Shown here in pieces: positions 50,601 to 60,759 of a stretch of DNA of 64,000 bases (within the stretch, counting starts at the first letter, position 1; every line of letters starts with the position of its first letter). Location of the stretch: the NCBI GenBank assembly GCA_018654255.1, contig JABILX010000003.1:139030-203029 (forward strand). The letters are read 5' to 3'. This DNA is from Candidatus Peregrinibacteria bacterium (GTDB lineage Bacteria > Patescibacteriota > Gracilibacteria > UBA1369 > LOWO2-01-FULL-3). The notes beneath the pieces are model-generated. The model made no database searches and had not been told where the DNA came from. It saw only the letters and a program-made list of their open reading frames with translations. The translations under genes were made by a program, and so were the position numbers.

Positions 50601-53318
50601 CTAGAAATCATAAAAATTCACAATCGGACCATCAATCGAATGTAATTCCGACAATTCAACATTATTGTTTGGCGGTTGATAAGTCTCATACACCTCCAGT
50701 GGATTCCCTTCGCCATCCATAGCCTCTATGCTAATCAAATCAAACCAAGCGTTGTTAACTTCTTCAGTTGGCAAAGCAACCTCAAGAGTCAAACAGAGAT
50801 CTTGATTGTTGTATTCCATTGGATTAGTCAAATTAAAGGTAGCATAGTCCTCACTCCACTCACTTTCCAAGTCTAAGTAAATCGTATTATCCCAAGTAAA
50901 CAATCTCACCTGCTCAAAAGGAGATTCGTCTCTCTGGTCATGTTGATATGTAAAATTATAAACAGTCGCACCACCCTGCGCATGCATACAAACATGGTTC
51001 ATCGTATAAGGCTCATCGTTGTCCGCCCAATCACTCAAAATCACCATCTCGTAAGGAGTATTATAATCCGTCTCCTTATAAATCAAAACTGGCGCAAACC
51101 CTGAAATTCTGTACATAATTGGATACACAAAATTCTCCAAATAAGAATCGGTTTCAGGATCATAAACATAAACCTCTGCAGACGGACCTTGAGGAGGGTC
51201 AAGAATTGAAATTGGATCGTTTGGATCAACCGCCTCCGCCTCAACAAAATGAGCCGAAAGATCATCAACCTTCAAGCCAAGTAAAACAGTCCCATACCCA
51301 GGATCAACCGGGAACTCCTCAACTCTTAATCGATAAGACTCCCAACCACCGCTATACAAAGTCGTAGACCCAACAGGGATCACATCCCCTGGCAATACAT
51401 CAAACACACCAACCTCCTCTTCCGTATAATCCCAGGTATCCTGATCTGGGAAATAAGTATATCCCTCATGATACAACTTCAACAAAACTGGATTCTGAAA
51501 CGCCCCAAACACTTCAAATTCAAAATCTTCAACCTCTATAGCATTCCCCACGTCCAACGTAGGAATTGAATGGACAAACTCAAGATGAGCCACGCCAGGC
51601 TTTTGATAAACACCAGGAGCAAATTTGTCTTCAGAAATCCACTTCACACCATTTCCAGACGGAGACCAATCAGCTTTTACAAAAGCATCACCTTCCTCCA
51701 TATCAATAAAATGCAGGATTCTTCCTTCAAGCCCATCAAAAACTTGATTGTCACCAACATCTATGGATGGATAGTCATCGTAAGAACCCTCAATCTTATC
51801 CCCACTATAATCAACATCAACTAAATTAAGACTAACCTCGCCCGCCTCTTCCGGATCTACATAAACATAACTACTAATATAAACCCTATTCGCATACGAG
51901 AGATCAAGATCAACGTAAATAGTATTCAAGCCAGGCTCCAAAGTAGCATTAATTATCTCAAAATTATCCGATTTTGGACTGTTGTAATAATACGAAAGCT
52001 GCTCAACATTATAATTAATATTAACCTCCAAAGGCTCGTCATAAGTTGTGTCCAAGTAAAAATCTATACTTTCAACAGAAGCTTCTGTATTTGGGAACGT
52101 CTCAATCCAAAAAGACCCAAGCCAATACGAATTGGCTTCAAGCGGGAGGTAAGATTCACCATTATTACCTTCTAAAAGAATTGCATTCTGATACTCAAAC
52201 ACGTTGAGTGCGCCCTTCAACTCATTATTATCATTCAAAGGTTCCAACTCGGTCCCATGTTCAATAAAATAAGTAGGCAGACTAGACCCCAACCCCCTCG
52301 TAGCAAATTGTGCCCAGAGTGGACGATAATCCTGATCCCATTCTTCAGGATATACACCAATATATCTAATACTGAACGCCATACACTCTCCCGGATCCAA
52401 TGAGACTTGGTAAGGGAAATTAATATCCCCAGGCCAATTACCAACCCAAGTCAAAACTGGATAATCTAAAATATTAAACTCACCATCAACCGTATACGCC
52501 TTCACCTCAAATTCTACTTCTCCACCCTTGGCCCCATCCATCTCAAAAGCTACTGAATCAATCATCGCAGCTTGAGTCCCAAGAGTACACGCAATAAAAT
52601 TTGATGCAGTACGAGGATCTTCAGCAGAAAGAGTATCAGTATTTATCGTAAGAACAGGAGGGGTAAATGGGAAAACCCAAACAAAATCCCCGGTATAATC
52701 CTCAGGCTTGGTCACAAACAAGTCTATATAAGCAGAAATATATCCAAAGAAATCAAAAACACCATCCTCACCAATATAATCCTCCGGATTCAAAACTGGC
52801 TCAGGCTCAGGTGGCTCCGGCTCAGATGTATAATACCCTTCCTCTTCCTCACATTCCTCCCCCTCTTCACACTCTTCTTCCTCGAACCAATCCCCTTTCC
52901 CATCACCATCGCTTATAAACTGAGTATCTTTAAAGAAATACTCATGAAACCCTTTCATAAAAGCCAGATACTCTTTATCAAATTTCCTCATGTTTTCAAA
53001 ATACTCTTTCATATTTTCCATCTGTTCTTTCGTAGGCTCATCCGTAATAAGCGTCAATGTTCCATCTTTATTTTCTTTGAAAAGTTCTTTTCGAATTTCG
53101 ACAGTTTCACTAACCATTTTTTTAATCTTCCGAGTATCTCCTCGATCCAATCTCGAGTCCTTATCTAAAGTAAGCCCTCGAACAATCGGGATTCTGCTAG
53201 CCATCTCGCGCATCGAATCGCCCAAAGATGAAAAGTCCACATTAGATGACCCAACAAAAGCACCGCCTGCTATCACAAAAATAAACACAAGCAGCATTAC
53301 CTTGATTTTTTTAGACAT
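50601..53318 (-). CDS. Large 905-aa secreted surface protein
   Basis: An N-terminal signal or anchor (residues 5-24, VMLLVFIFVIAGGAFVGSS) precedes a helical Lys/Glu region to about 150. A very acidic linker with a calcium-like DGDGKGDW and the runs EEEECEEGEECEEEE follows, then Pro/Glu. From about 200 to the end it is beta-rich and acidic, rich in Tyr/Asp and FYL/VNINYNV strands. No named domain is recognised. It resembles exported structural or adhesion proteins. Its leader (CATAGAAATAGGTTAAAG on the plus strand) matches that of the SLH protein. Confidence 0.75.
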   Translation of the reverse strand: MSKKIKVMLLVFIFVIAGGAFVGSSNVDFSSLGDSMREMASRIPIVRGLTLDKDSRLDRGDTRKIKKMVSETVEIRKELFKENKDGTLTLITDEPTKEQMENMKEYFENMRKFDKEYLAFMKGFHEYFFKDTQFISDGDGKGDWFEEEECEEGEECEEEEGYYTSEPEPPEPEPVLNPEDYIGEDGVFDFFGYISAYIDLFVTKPEDYTGDFVWVFPFTPPVLTINTDTLSAEDPRTASNFIACTLGTQAAMIDSVAFEMDGAKGGEVEFEVKAYTVDGEFNILDYPVLTWVGNWPGDINFPYQVSLDPGECMAFSIRYIGVYPEEWDQDYRPLWAQFATRGLGSSLPTYFIEHGTELEPLNDNNELKGALNVFEYQNAILLEGNNGESYLPLEANSYWLGSFWIETFPNTEASVESIDFYLDTTYDEPLEVNINYNVEQLSYYYNSPKSDNFEIINATLEPGLNTIYVDLDLSYANRVYISSYVYVDPEEAGEVSLNLVDVDYSGDKIEGSYDDYPSIDVGDNQVFDGLEGRILHFIDMEEGDAFVKADWSPSGNGVKWISEDKFAPGVYQKPGVAHLEFVHSIPTLDVGNAIEVEDFEFEVFGAFQNPVLLKLYHEGYTYFPDQDTWDYTEEEVGVFDVLPGDVIPVGSTTLYSGGWESYRLRVEEFPVDPGYGTVLLGLKVDDLSAHFVEAEAVDPNDPISILDPPQGPSAEVYVYDPETDSYLENFVYPIMYRISGFAPVLIYKETDYNTPYEMVILSDWADNDEPYTMNHVCMHAQGGATVYNFTYQHDQRDESPFEQVRLFTWDNTIYLDLESEWSEDYATFNLTNPMEYNNQDLCLTLEVALPTEEVNNAWFDLISIEAMDGEGNPLEVYETYQPPNNNVELSELHSIDGPIVNFYDF

Positions 53319-53387
53319 AGAAATAGGTTAAAGATTGATTTTCCCCCTTAAAATATATAAAGTACTTCCAGTATCATAGCAAAGAAT

Positions 53388-54428
53388 ATGGAAAATCTCG
53401 ACAAATTAAAAAAAGAGGCTTTACAATTAATTGAAAAAGCAAAAAGCTTGCCTTCGTTAAAAGAATTAGAAGTTAAGTTTTTAGGAAGAAAAGGCCAATT
53501 AACGACACTTTTACGCGACCTCAAAAATCTGCCCGAAAACAAACGAAAACGCGCAGGCCAAGACCTAAATATCCTCAAGACAGAGTTAGAAAACACATTT
53601 AGCAAAAAAGAAAAAACTCTAGAAAAAACAGACATGGAGGCAAACCTGAGCAAAGAGTTTTTTGACACAACTTATCCAGGAGCAGAACGCCAGACCGGAG
53701 CAATCCACATCTTGAGCCAAACCCAAAAAGAAGTTGAAGACATCTTCAGCCAAATGGGGTTCATGATCGTGGACGGCCCTGAAATCGAAAGTGAATACTA
53801 CAACTTTGAAGGACTAAACATACCCGCAGACCATCCGGCAAGAGACATGCAAGACACCTTCTTTATCGAAGGGAAACCAGACCGCAAACAAGGACGCTTG
53901 GTCTTAAGGACACACACCTCCCCAAACCAAGTAAGAGCTATGGAAAAATATGGCGCTCCACTCCGAATGATCGTACCAGGTCGTGTATTCAGAAATGAAG
54001 CGACAGACGCGCGCCACGAACATACCTTCCACCAAGTTGAAGGAATGCTAATAGATAAAGAAATATCAATCGCAACTCTAAAAGGCATCATGAAAGAATT
54101 TCTCTCGAGACTTTTCGGCAAAGAAGTCGAAGTCCGCTTCCGACCAGGATACTTCCCTTTTGTCGAACCTGGCATGGAACTAGATTTCTCATGCTTACTT
54201 TGTAACGGAAAAGGCTGCCGAGTCTGTAAAAAAACCGGATGGGTCGAATTTATGGGGGCGGGAATGACTCACGAACACGTTCTCCGTGCAGGAGGTGTCG
54301 ATCCAAAAAAATATCAAGGATGGGCGTTTGGGTTCGGACTAGAAAGACTTGTTATGATGAGATATGGCATCAACGACATACGCTACTTCCAAGGTGGCGA
54401 CCTTAGATTCATTAATCAATTCAAATAA
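53388..54428 (+). CDS. pheS: Phenylalanyl-tRNA synthetase alpha subunit
   Basis: The 346-aa class II catalytic subunit has the N-terminal coiled coil (residues 1-85), motif 2 region RTHTSPNQVRAM..VFRNEATDARHEHTFHQVEG, and motif 3 WAFGFGLERLVMMRYGI. A CLLC...CRVC insertion before GWVEFMGAGM provides four cysteines, a known variant in many bacteria. It charges tRNA-Phe with PheT, whose ATG follows the pheS stop directly. Confidence 0.96.
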   Translation: MENLDKLKKEALQLIEKAKSLPSLKELEVKFLGRKGQLTTLLRDLKNLPENKRKRAGQDLNILKTELENTFSKKEKTLEKTDMEANLSKEFFDTTYPGAERQTGAIHILSQTQKEVEDIFSQMGFMIVDGPEIESEYYNFEGLNIPADHPARDMQDTFFIEGKPDRKQGRLVLRTHTSPNQVRAMEKYGAPLRMIVPGRVFRNEATDARHEHTFHQVEGMLIDKEISIATLKGIMKEFLSRLFGKEVEVRFRPGYFPFVEPGMELDFSCLLCNGKGCRVCKKTGWVEFMGAGMTHEHVLRAGGVDPKKYQGWAFGFGLERLVMMRYGINDIRYFQGGDLRFINQFK

Positions 54429-56843
54429 ATGTACGTTTCTCTCGAATGGCTAAAACAATTCACATCAATTCCAAAAGGCATTAAGCCCGAAGAATTGGCA
54501 AGCACCCTAACTCTAAAGACAGCAGAAGTCGAAGGCTTTAGCGAAGGATCAGAACTCCTAGACGGAGTTGTTGTAGGCCAAGTAAAAGAGCTTCACCCAC
54601 ATCCCAACGCAGACAAACTTCGAATAGCAATGGTTTCGATTGGATCAAGTCAACCAAACGCAAAAGTAGTGTGTGGAGGCGATAACCTTGAAGAAGGCAT
54701 GTTGATTGCGTATGCGGAACCAGGCTGCAAAGTGAAATGGCACGGCGAAGGAGAACCCGTAGTTCTGGAAAAAGTGAAAATTCGAGGAGAAGAAAGCGCA
54801 GGAATGATTTGTGCAAGCGAAGAAATCGGATTAGAAAAACCAAAAAGCGAAGGCCCTGAAAGCATTCTCGACCTATCTGCAATGAAACCAAAGCCAGGAA
54901 CTCCAATAGCAGAGCTCCTAAAACTCGACGATACGGTATTCGAATTCGACAACAAATCTCTAACTCACAGACCAGACCTTTGGGGTCACTACGGAATTGC
55001 TCGTGAAGTTTCAGCAATATACAAGACACCATTCAAACAACTAAACCCAAAACCAAAACTCCCAACAAAAGGAGACAAACTAAAAGTCGACATACATTCA
55101 TACGATCTATGTCCACGATACTGCGGAGTCGTTATCAAAAACATCACAATCCAGGATTCTCCAGAATGGATAAAAAAACGCCTCAAAGCAGTCGGACACC
55201 AGACGTACAACAACATAGTTGATGTAACGAACTACATTTCATCTGAACTCGGCCAACCTCTCCACGCATTCGACAGAAACTTGATCAAAAAAGGAATCGT
55301 AGTCCGAACTGCAACCAAGGGAGAAAAAATCAAAGCAATCGACGAAAAAACATACAAGCTAACAGAAGAAATGCTACTCATCGCTGACCACGAAAATCCA
55401 ATTGCAATAGCAGGAGTAATGGGTGGCCACGAATCAGGAATCAATCCAGACACAACTGAAATAATTATAGAATCCGCAAACTTCAACGGAGCAAATGTCC
55501 GTAGAACAGCGACAACATTAGGCCTCAGAACAGAGTCAGTCCAAAGATTCGAAAAACAACTCGACCCAGAGCTCGCACACCTAGCGATGCTCCGAGCAAT
55601 TGAGCTCATCCTAGAAGTAAGCCCAGGAGCAACAGTCGCAGGACCAATCACGGACAATCACGCTCCAAAAAAGAAACCACGAACAATAGAACTCGACCCA
55701 GCTCGAACAGCTTCAAAAATTGGAATACAAATCGACAAAGCACAAATCAAAGAAATTTTAACTGGCCTTCAGTTCAAGGTAACTCCAGGCACAAAAAACA
55801 CACTCAAAGTAGAAGTGCCTTCATTCCGCGCACAAAAAGACGTCAGCACAGAAGACGACCTAATCGAAGAAGTAGCTCGCATCTACGGATACGACAAAAT
55901 TGAGCCAGTCCTCCCTTCCCTACCAACAAAACTACCAGAAGAAAATCCAGAAAGGACAGTCAAACACGACCTAAGAAAATTCCTGAGCTATGGTCTGAAC
56001 TTCAACGAAATTCAAAGCTATTCATTCTATTCAAAAGACGACTTAGAGAACTGTAGTCTCGACGAAGAAACCCATGTCAAAATCGAAAATTACTTGTCAG
56101 AAGACCAAACACACATGCGCACAACCCTTGTGCCAAACCTATTAAAAACAATACATTCAAATACGAAAAATCATCCGGAATTCAAACTTTATGAAATCGG
56201 TCGAACATACAAAGACATAGGAGAATTCTTCCCACTAGAAGAAAAATGGGTCTGCGGAGCAATCCACAACACAGACAAAAACAAATTCTACCAAGCAAAA
56301 GGAGCCGCCGAAGCAATTTTGAGATATCTAAAAATCCCATTCTACAAACTCATCCCTAGCTGCGAAATACCATACGCACATCCAAACGAATCCATAACAA
56401 TAATGGCTCCAACTGGAGAAACGTTAGGAATGATTTTCACGCTCCACCCTCAGACAGCAAAGAATTTTTCTCTCCAATCAAACCCAACACTGTTTGAATT
56501 AAACTTTTCAGCGTTAATAAACCTCGCTAAAAAAGGACGATCATTCAAAGATCTTCCAAAATTCCCAGGAACACTTCTGGACATATCGGTCCTCGTAGAC
56601 AAAACCATAGAAATTGGAACGCTCAAAAACGCAATTGAAAAAGCAGACAAATCACTCATAAAATCCGTTGAACTCTTTGATCTATACGAAGGCGACAACA
56701 TCGCCGCTGACAAAAAGTCCGTAGCCTTCAAAATAACTCTTCAGGCAGAAGATCGCACCCTCAAAGACGAGGACATGAAACGAATTCAAGAACAGATCTT
56801 CTCAAATCTTCAAAAACTAGGCGGTAAAATCAGAGGCCTTTAA
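54429..56843 (+). CDS. pheT: Phenylalanyl-tRNA synthetase beta subunit
   Basis: The 804-aa subunit has the tRNA-binding OB fold (residues about 40-160, VVVGQVKELHPHPNADKLRIAMV), the B3/B4 editing domain (YNNIVDVTNYISSELGQPLHAFD), B5, the catalytic-like core (LRTESVQRFEKQLDP, FYSKDDLENC) and the C-terminal anticodon-binding domain (KFPGTLLDISVLVDKTIEIGTL). It is complete and directly follows pheS. Confidence 0.96.
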   Translation: MYVSLEWLKQFTSIPKGIKPEELASTLTLKTAEVEGFSEGSELLDGVVVGQVKELHPHPNADKLRIAMVSIGSSQPNAKVVCGGDNLEEGMLIAYAEPGCKVKWHGEGEPVVLEKVKIRGEESAGMICASEEIGLEKPKSEGPESILDLSAMKPKPGTPIAELLKLDDTVFEFDNKSLTHRPDLWGHYGIAREVSAIYKTPFKQLNPKPKLPTKGDKLKVDIHSYDLCPRYCGVVIKNITIQDSPEWIKKRLKAVGHQTYNNIVDVTNYISSELGQPLHAFDRNLIKKGIVVRTATKGEKIKAIDEKTYKLTEEMLLIADHENPIAIAGVMGGHESGINPDTTEIIIESANFNGANVRRTATTLGLRTESVQRFEKQLDPELAHLAMLRAIELILEVSPGATVAGPITDNHAPKKKPRTIELDPARTASKIGIQIDKAQIKEILTGLQFKVTPGTKNTLKVEVPSFRAQKDVSTEDDLIEEVARIYGYDKIEPVLPSLPTKLPEENPERTVKHDLRKFLSYGLNFNEIQSYSFYSKDDLENCSLDEETHVKIENYLSEDQTHMRTTLVPNLLKTIHSNTKNHPEFKLYEIGRTYKDIGEFFPLEEKWVCGAIHNTDKNKFYQAKGAAEAILRYLKIPFYKLIPSCEIPYAHPNESITIMAPTGETLGMIFTLHPQTAKNFSLQSNPTLFELNFSALINLAKKGRSFKDLPKFPGTLLDISVLVDKTIEIGTLKNAIEKADKSLIKSVELFDLYEGDNIAADKKSVAFKITLQAEDRTLKDEDMKRIQEQIFSNLQKLGGKIRGL

Positions 56844-56854
56844 ACAATAAAAAA

Positions 56855-59593
56855 ATGATTAAAAACTACCACAAAAAAATAATTGGCCAACTTCGCCACC
56901 ACGTACCAGGCAGCGAAGAACATTTAGGAAAAAGAATCGCATTCTGGATTCTAGCAATTGGACTTTCACTAGGACTACTCGGACTAATCACCCTGGTCGC
57001 ACTAATAGGAATAATCTCAATCACCCTCCCAGACATATCAGATTTGGAATCTTTGAGCGCGGCACAATCGACAGAAATATACGACCGCGACGAAAACTTA
57101 CTCTACACAGTCCACGGCGAAGAAAACCGAGAATTTGTGCCACTTGAAGAAATTTCCCAAAATCTAATCGACGCAACGATCTCAATCGAAGACGACGAAT
57201 TCTACTCACATAGCGGATTTGATATCCCGGCGTTAATAAAAGTAGCCCTATATGAAATCTTCGGAATAGGAACTCAACGTGGAGGATCAACGATCACTCA
57301 ACAGTACATAAAAAATGCATTCCTCTCTACCGAACGAAGCTACGTCAGAAAGTTAAAAGAACTGATCCTTTCCCTCAGGCTTGAAAGAGAATACGAAAAA
57401 GACAAAATCCTAGAACTATACTTGAACAGAATCCCATACGGAAACAACGCATACGGCACCCAAAAAGCCGCTGAAATATACTTCGGCAAAGACGCAAAAG
57501 ATCTGACCCTAGGAGAATCAGCAATCCTAGCAGCTCTTCCACAAGCACCATCAAGATACAATCCATTTGGTGATAACAAATACTCTCATTTATTAAAAGA
57601 ATTTACCGAAGAAGAATTATTCCTCAGAAAAGTCGAATCAGAAAGCGACCTAGAAACTGAAGAATACATTCGAGGATGTATCGGCCAACACATCGAACTG
57701 CCTGACGGAACAAAAATATATATCACTGGAAGAAGCGACCTTGTCCTCTCAAGAATGGAAACGCTCGGACGCATCACGTCTGAAGAACGCCAAGATGCAG
57801 TAAACGAAATCCAATCAATTGAATTCAACGAATACAGAGAGACGATAGCTCATCCACATTTCGTCCTATACATAAAAGCATATCTCGAAGACAAATACGG
57901 AAAAGACGTTGTTGAGACCGGAGGTCTAAAAGTCTACACAACACTAGACCCTGAACTACAAGAACACGCCGAAGAAGTAGCCCTAACCAAAGGTGAATAC
58001 AACGAATCAGCGTACGGAGCAAACAACACTGCGGTCCTAACAGCAAACGCAAAAACAGGAGAAATCTTAGCAATGGTAGGTAGTCGTGATTACTACAACG
58101 AAGACATCGATGGAAACGTAAACGTGGTAACCAGAGCTCGCCAACCAGGATCTTCATTCAAGCCAATCGTCTACGCCCAAGCTTTTTACAACGGCTACGG
58201 ACCAGCAAGTGTAATCTATGACGTGCCAACAAAATTCGGCCAAGACGAACCACAAAACTACGACGGGGAATTCAAAGGACAAATATCTATCAGACAAGCT
58301 CTTGGCCAATCCAGAAATATCCCAGCCATAAAAACCTACTTCCTGGCAGGATCACAAGACTACATCATAGACCTAGCTGAAAAACTCGGAATAACATCTC
58401 TAAACAAAGCACACAGTTACGGTTACCCGCTAGCACTAGGAGCAGGAGAGGTCCCCTTAATTGAAATGGTCACAGCTTTCAGCACCTTTGCAAACGAAGG
58501 TAAGAAACCAGATTTAACACCAATCATAAGAATCGAAAATGGAAACGGAGACATCATCGAAGAATACGAAGAAAAGGAATTCGACGAAGTCCTAGACCCA
58601 CAAATCGCTTTCCTAATAAGCCACATAATGTCTGACGAATCGGTGAAAATCGGCGGAAACTTATCTCTAGACGGATTCACTGTCGCAGCAAAAACAGGAA
58701 CATCAACAAAAGAAAATAAGAAGGAAGCTTCAGGATCGGTAGCGCCAGCAGACGGCTGGGTAATTGGGTACACTCCAACTATCGTAACTGGCGTATGGAT
58801 CGGAAACACAGACGGATCATCTCTTTCCTACAACGCAAATGGACACGACTCAGCAGGCCCAATTTTCAAATCAGTAATGTACAAAGCCCTAGAAGGCAGA
58901 CAAAACGAAGCATTCGTAGAGCCAGATGGAATCCAACACGTTTCAATAGCAACAACATCAGGACTTCTCCCATCTAGCAACACGCCAGCAGCATTCATAA
59001 AAGAAGAGGTCTTCGCAAACTTTGCGGTCCCAACAGAAATAGACAACAGTTTTAATTTAGTAAAAATCGACAGCATTTCAGGAAAGCTAGCAACGCAATA
59101 CACGCCGGAAGCAACAGTCAAAGAAGTTCTATACATAAACCACCAACCAATAGCAGCTTATGCAAAATGGGCACGCGCAATAATCGATTGGTATTCGGTA
59201 AAAGGAGCCGACGAACTACCGGCAAACTTGGGAGGAATGAATGTTTCATTTGGATTACCTCCAACAGAACTCGACGACATACACACAGCAGAAACCATAG
59301 ACAGCCAACCGGAAATAGAGATAACCGACCCATCCCCAAATTCACAAATTCTAAGAAACGAAAACTTCCAGGTTGAGGTACAATATGATGCTCCAAACGG
59401 CGTTTCCAAAATAGAATTCTACATAGACGACGACCTGAAATACACCGCAAGAAGTGCTCCTTTTGTAGGCTCACTGAAATTCCCAAAATACGTAACTCAG
59501 GGAACCCGCCACATCATAACAGCAAGAATCACAGACACTCTAGGATTTGTTTCTGAATCTGTTATTGAAGTGAAAATAAAGAAAACCGACTAG
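56855..59593 (+). CDS. Class A penicillin-binding protein (PBP1 type)
   Basis: The 912-aa bifunctional enzyme has a cytoplasmic tail, one membrane helix (residues about 30-60), a GT51 domain (EDDEFYSHSGFD, QRGGSTITQQYIKN, YLNRIPYGNNAYG) and a transpeptidase (RQPGSSFKP, GQSRNIP, AAKTGTSTKE). It polymerises and cross-links peptidoglycan. The last 90 residues form an Ig-like module (PNSQILRNENFQVEVQYDAPNGVSKIEFYID). It follows pheT by 11 nt, so it may share that operon. Confidence 0.95.
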   Translation: MIKNYHKKIIGQLRHHVPGSEEHLGKRIAFWILAIGLSLGLLGLITLVALIGIISITLPDISDLESLSAAQSTEIYDRDENLLYTVHGEENREFVPLEEISQNLIDATISIEDDEFYSHSGFDIPALIKVALYEIFGIGTQRGGSTITQQYIKNAFLSTERSYVRKLKELILSLRLEREYEKDKILELYLNRIPYGNNAYGTQKAAEIYFGKDAKDLTLGESAILAALPQAPSRYNPFGDNKYSHLLKEFTEEELFLRKVESESDLETEEYIRGCIGQHIELPDGTKIYITGRSDLVLSRMETLGRITSEERQDAVNEIQSIEFNEYRETIAHPHFVLYIKAYLEDKYGKDVVETGGLKVYTTLDPELQEHAEEVALTKGEYNESAYGANNTAVLTANAKTGEILAMVGSRDYYNEDIDGNVNVVTRARQPGSSFKPIVYAQAFYNGYGPASVIYDVPTKFGQDEPQNYDGEFKGQISIRQALGQSRNIPAIKTYFLAGSQDYIIDLAEKLGITSLNKAHSYGYPLALGAGEVPLIEMVTAFSTFANEGKKPDLTPIIRIENGNGDIIEEYEEKEFDEVLDPQIAFLISHIMSDESVKIGGNLSLDGFTVAAKTGTSTKENKKEASGSVAPADGWVIGYTPTIVTGVWIGNTDGSSLSYNANGHDSAGPIFKSVMYKALEGRQNEAFVEPDGIQHVSIATTSGLLPSSNTPAAFIKEEVFANFAVPTEIDNSFNLVKIDSISGKLATQYTPEATVKEVLYINHQPIAAYAKWARAIIDWYSVKGADELPANLGGMNVSFGLPPTELDDIHTAETIDSQPEIEITDPSPNSQILRNENFQVEVQYDAPNGVSKIEFYIDDDLKYTARSAPFVGSLKFPKYVTQGTRHIITARITDTLGFVSESVIEVKIKKTD

Positions 59594-59638
59594 ACTCACA
59601 CCACCCCGATCTAGCCACCAAAAACCACGCCCACAGGG

Positions 59639-59667
59639 TTGTTTGGCCCACCCTTTTGTGTTATAAT
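59639..59667 (+). promoter_or_regulatory. Promoter of the pentapeptide-channel gene
   Basis: TTGTTT and TATAAT are separated by 17 nt, 16 nt before the ATG at 59684. The TTGTGTTATAAT string is the same as in the promoter at 37170-37198. Confidence 0.65.
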
Positions 59668-59683
59668 ATATAGATAAATTCAT

Positions 59684-60697
59684 ATGAAATACACAAAAGA
59701 AAAATTAGAAAAACTACAAAACCGTTGGACCACAACAAAGGGTAAACACTTGGTTAAAAAGATAAAAGAAACCAGATGTTATTTGAGCCCAATTCTATTC
59801 CGTAAAGTCGTCCAAAATTTCTCATACATAAAAGATGAGGAGGTTGCAGACGGAATCGATCTAAGAGGAATTAATTTGTCAGGTTTTGACTTCAGAGTTC
59901 CAGTATTAGAAGATGAATCTGGATTTGAAGAAGAATTGGCAATCCTGTCTTATATTCACTTTGAAGGCGCAACTCTAAAACACGCGACTTTCCAAGACGG
60001 AAAGGTACACGATTGTTTCTTCGAAGATGCAGATCTGAGCCACGCAAATTTCAAAAACGCATCTCTCAATTCTTGCTCTTTTCAAGACGCAGATCTCTCA
60101 GGAATACTCTTGGGAGGCGGCAGTTTGATAAATTGTAATTTCACCGACGCCATAACAAGAGACATCAACTTCTCAACAGTCTTAACAGACCAAAACACAG
60201 TTTTCAGTAAAAAACTAAAAGACGAGAAAGAAAAAAACTACCACTTAGCCAGTGTCGAATACAAACAGATCAAAGAAATGTACAAAAACTCAAGTCTGCA
60301 TGCTCAAGCAGATTACTATCATTACAGAGAAATGGTGTCTCGAAGAAACAGTCATATTTGGTACAGCCCACTTCGATGGTTAAATTTCGTATTCGGAGAC
60401 CTAACATGCAAGTACGGAACGTCAATTAACAGAATTTTGATATGGATATTGGGAACAATATTTATATTTGCAATGATTTACTGGAACCTCCAAAACGTCC
60501 TCTATCACAATTCTGAAACAGTCCTTTCGTTCCTGGACAGCGTCTACTTCAGCCTAATAACATTCTCTACGGTTGGTTACGGCGACATTCACCCAATCGG
60601 CGCATATCGAGTCCTCGCCGGCCTAGAAGGCGTAATTGGAGTAATTCTAACGTCACTCTTTACAGTTATCGTGGCTAGAAGAATTATTAGGGATTAA
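59684..60697 (+). CDS. Pentapeptide-repeat protein fused to a K+ channel pore
   Basis: Residues about 70-175 are pentapeptide repeats (GIDLRGINLSGFDF, EGATLKHATFQDG, EDADLSHANFKNASLNSCSFQDADLSG) that should form a right-handed quadrilateral beta-helix. A linker leads to two membrane helices (about 245-265 and 312-334). The selectivity filter TVGYGD (residues 296-301) lies between them, which is the two-helix K+ channel pore. The regulatory domain is N-terminal and presumably cytoplasmic. It would act as a tetramer; the signal it senses is unknown. Confidence 0.85.
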   Translation: MKYTKEKLEKLQNRWTTTKGKHLVKKIKETRCYLSPILFRKVVQNFSYIKDEEVADGIDLRGINLSGFDFRVPVLEDESGFEEELAILSYIHFEGATLKHATFQDGKVHDCFFEDADLSHANFKNASLNSCSFQDADLSGILLGGGSLINCNFTDAITRDINFSTVLTDQNTVFSKKLKDEKEKNYHLASVEYKQIKEMYKNSSLHAQADYYHYREMVSRRNSHIWYSPLRWLNFVFGDLTCKYGTSINRILIWILGTIFIFAMIYWNLQNVLYHNSETVLSFLDSVYFSLITFSTVGYGDIHPIGAYRVLAGLEGVIGVILTSLFTVIVARRIIRD

Positions 60698-60746
60698 GTT
60701 TGTAAACAAGCCAAAATCACCACTTCTATTGTCAGCTTTTTTTCTC

Positions 60747-60752
60747 TATAAT
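60747..60752 (+). promoter_or_regulatory. -10 box giving a leaderless transcript
   Basis: TATAAT ends 7 nt before the ATG at 60760, the same spacing as for the gene at 34063. A TTCTAT lies 17 nt upstream. Confidence 0.5.
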
Positions 60753-60759
60753 CCAAACC

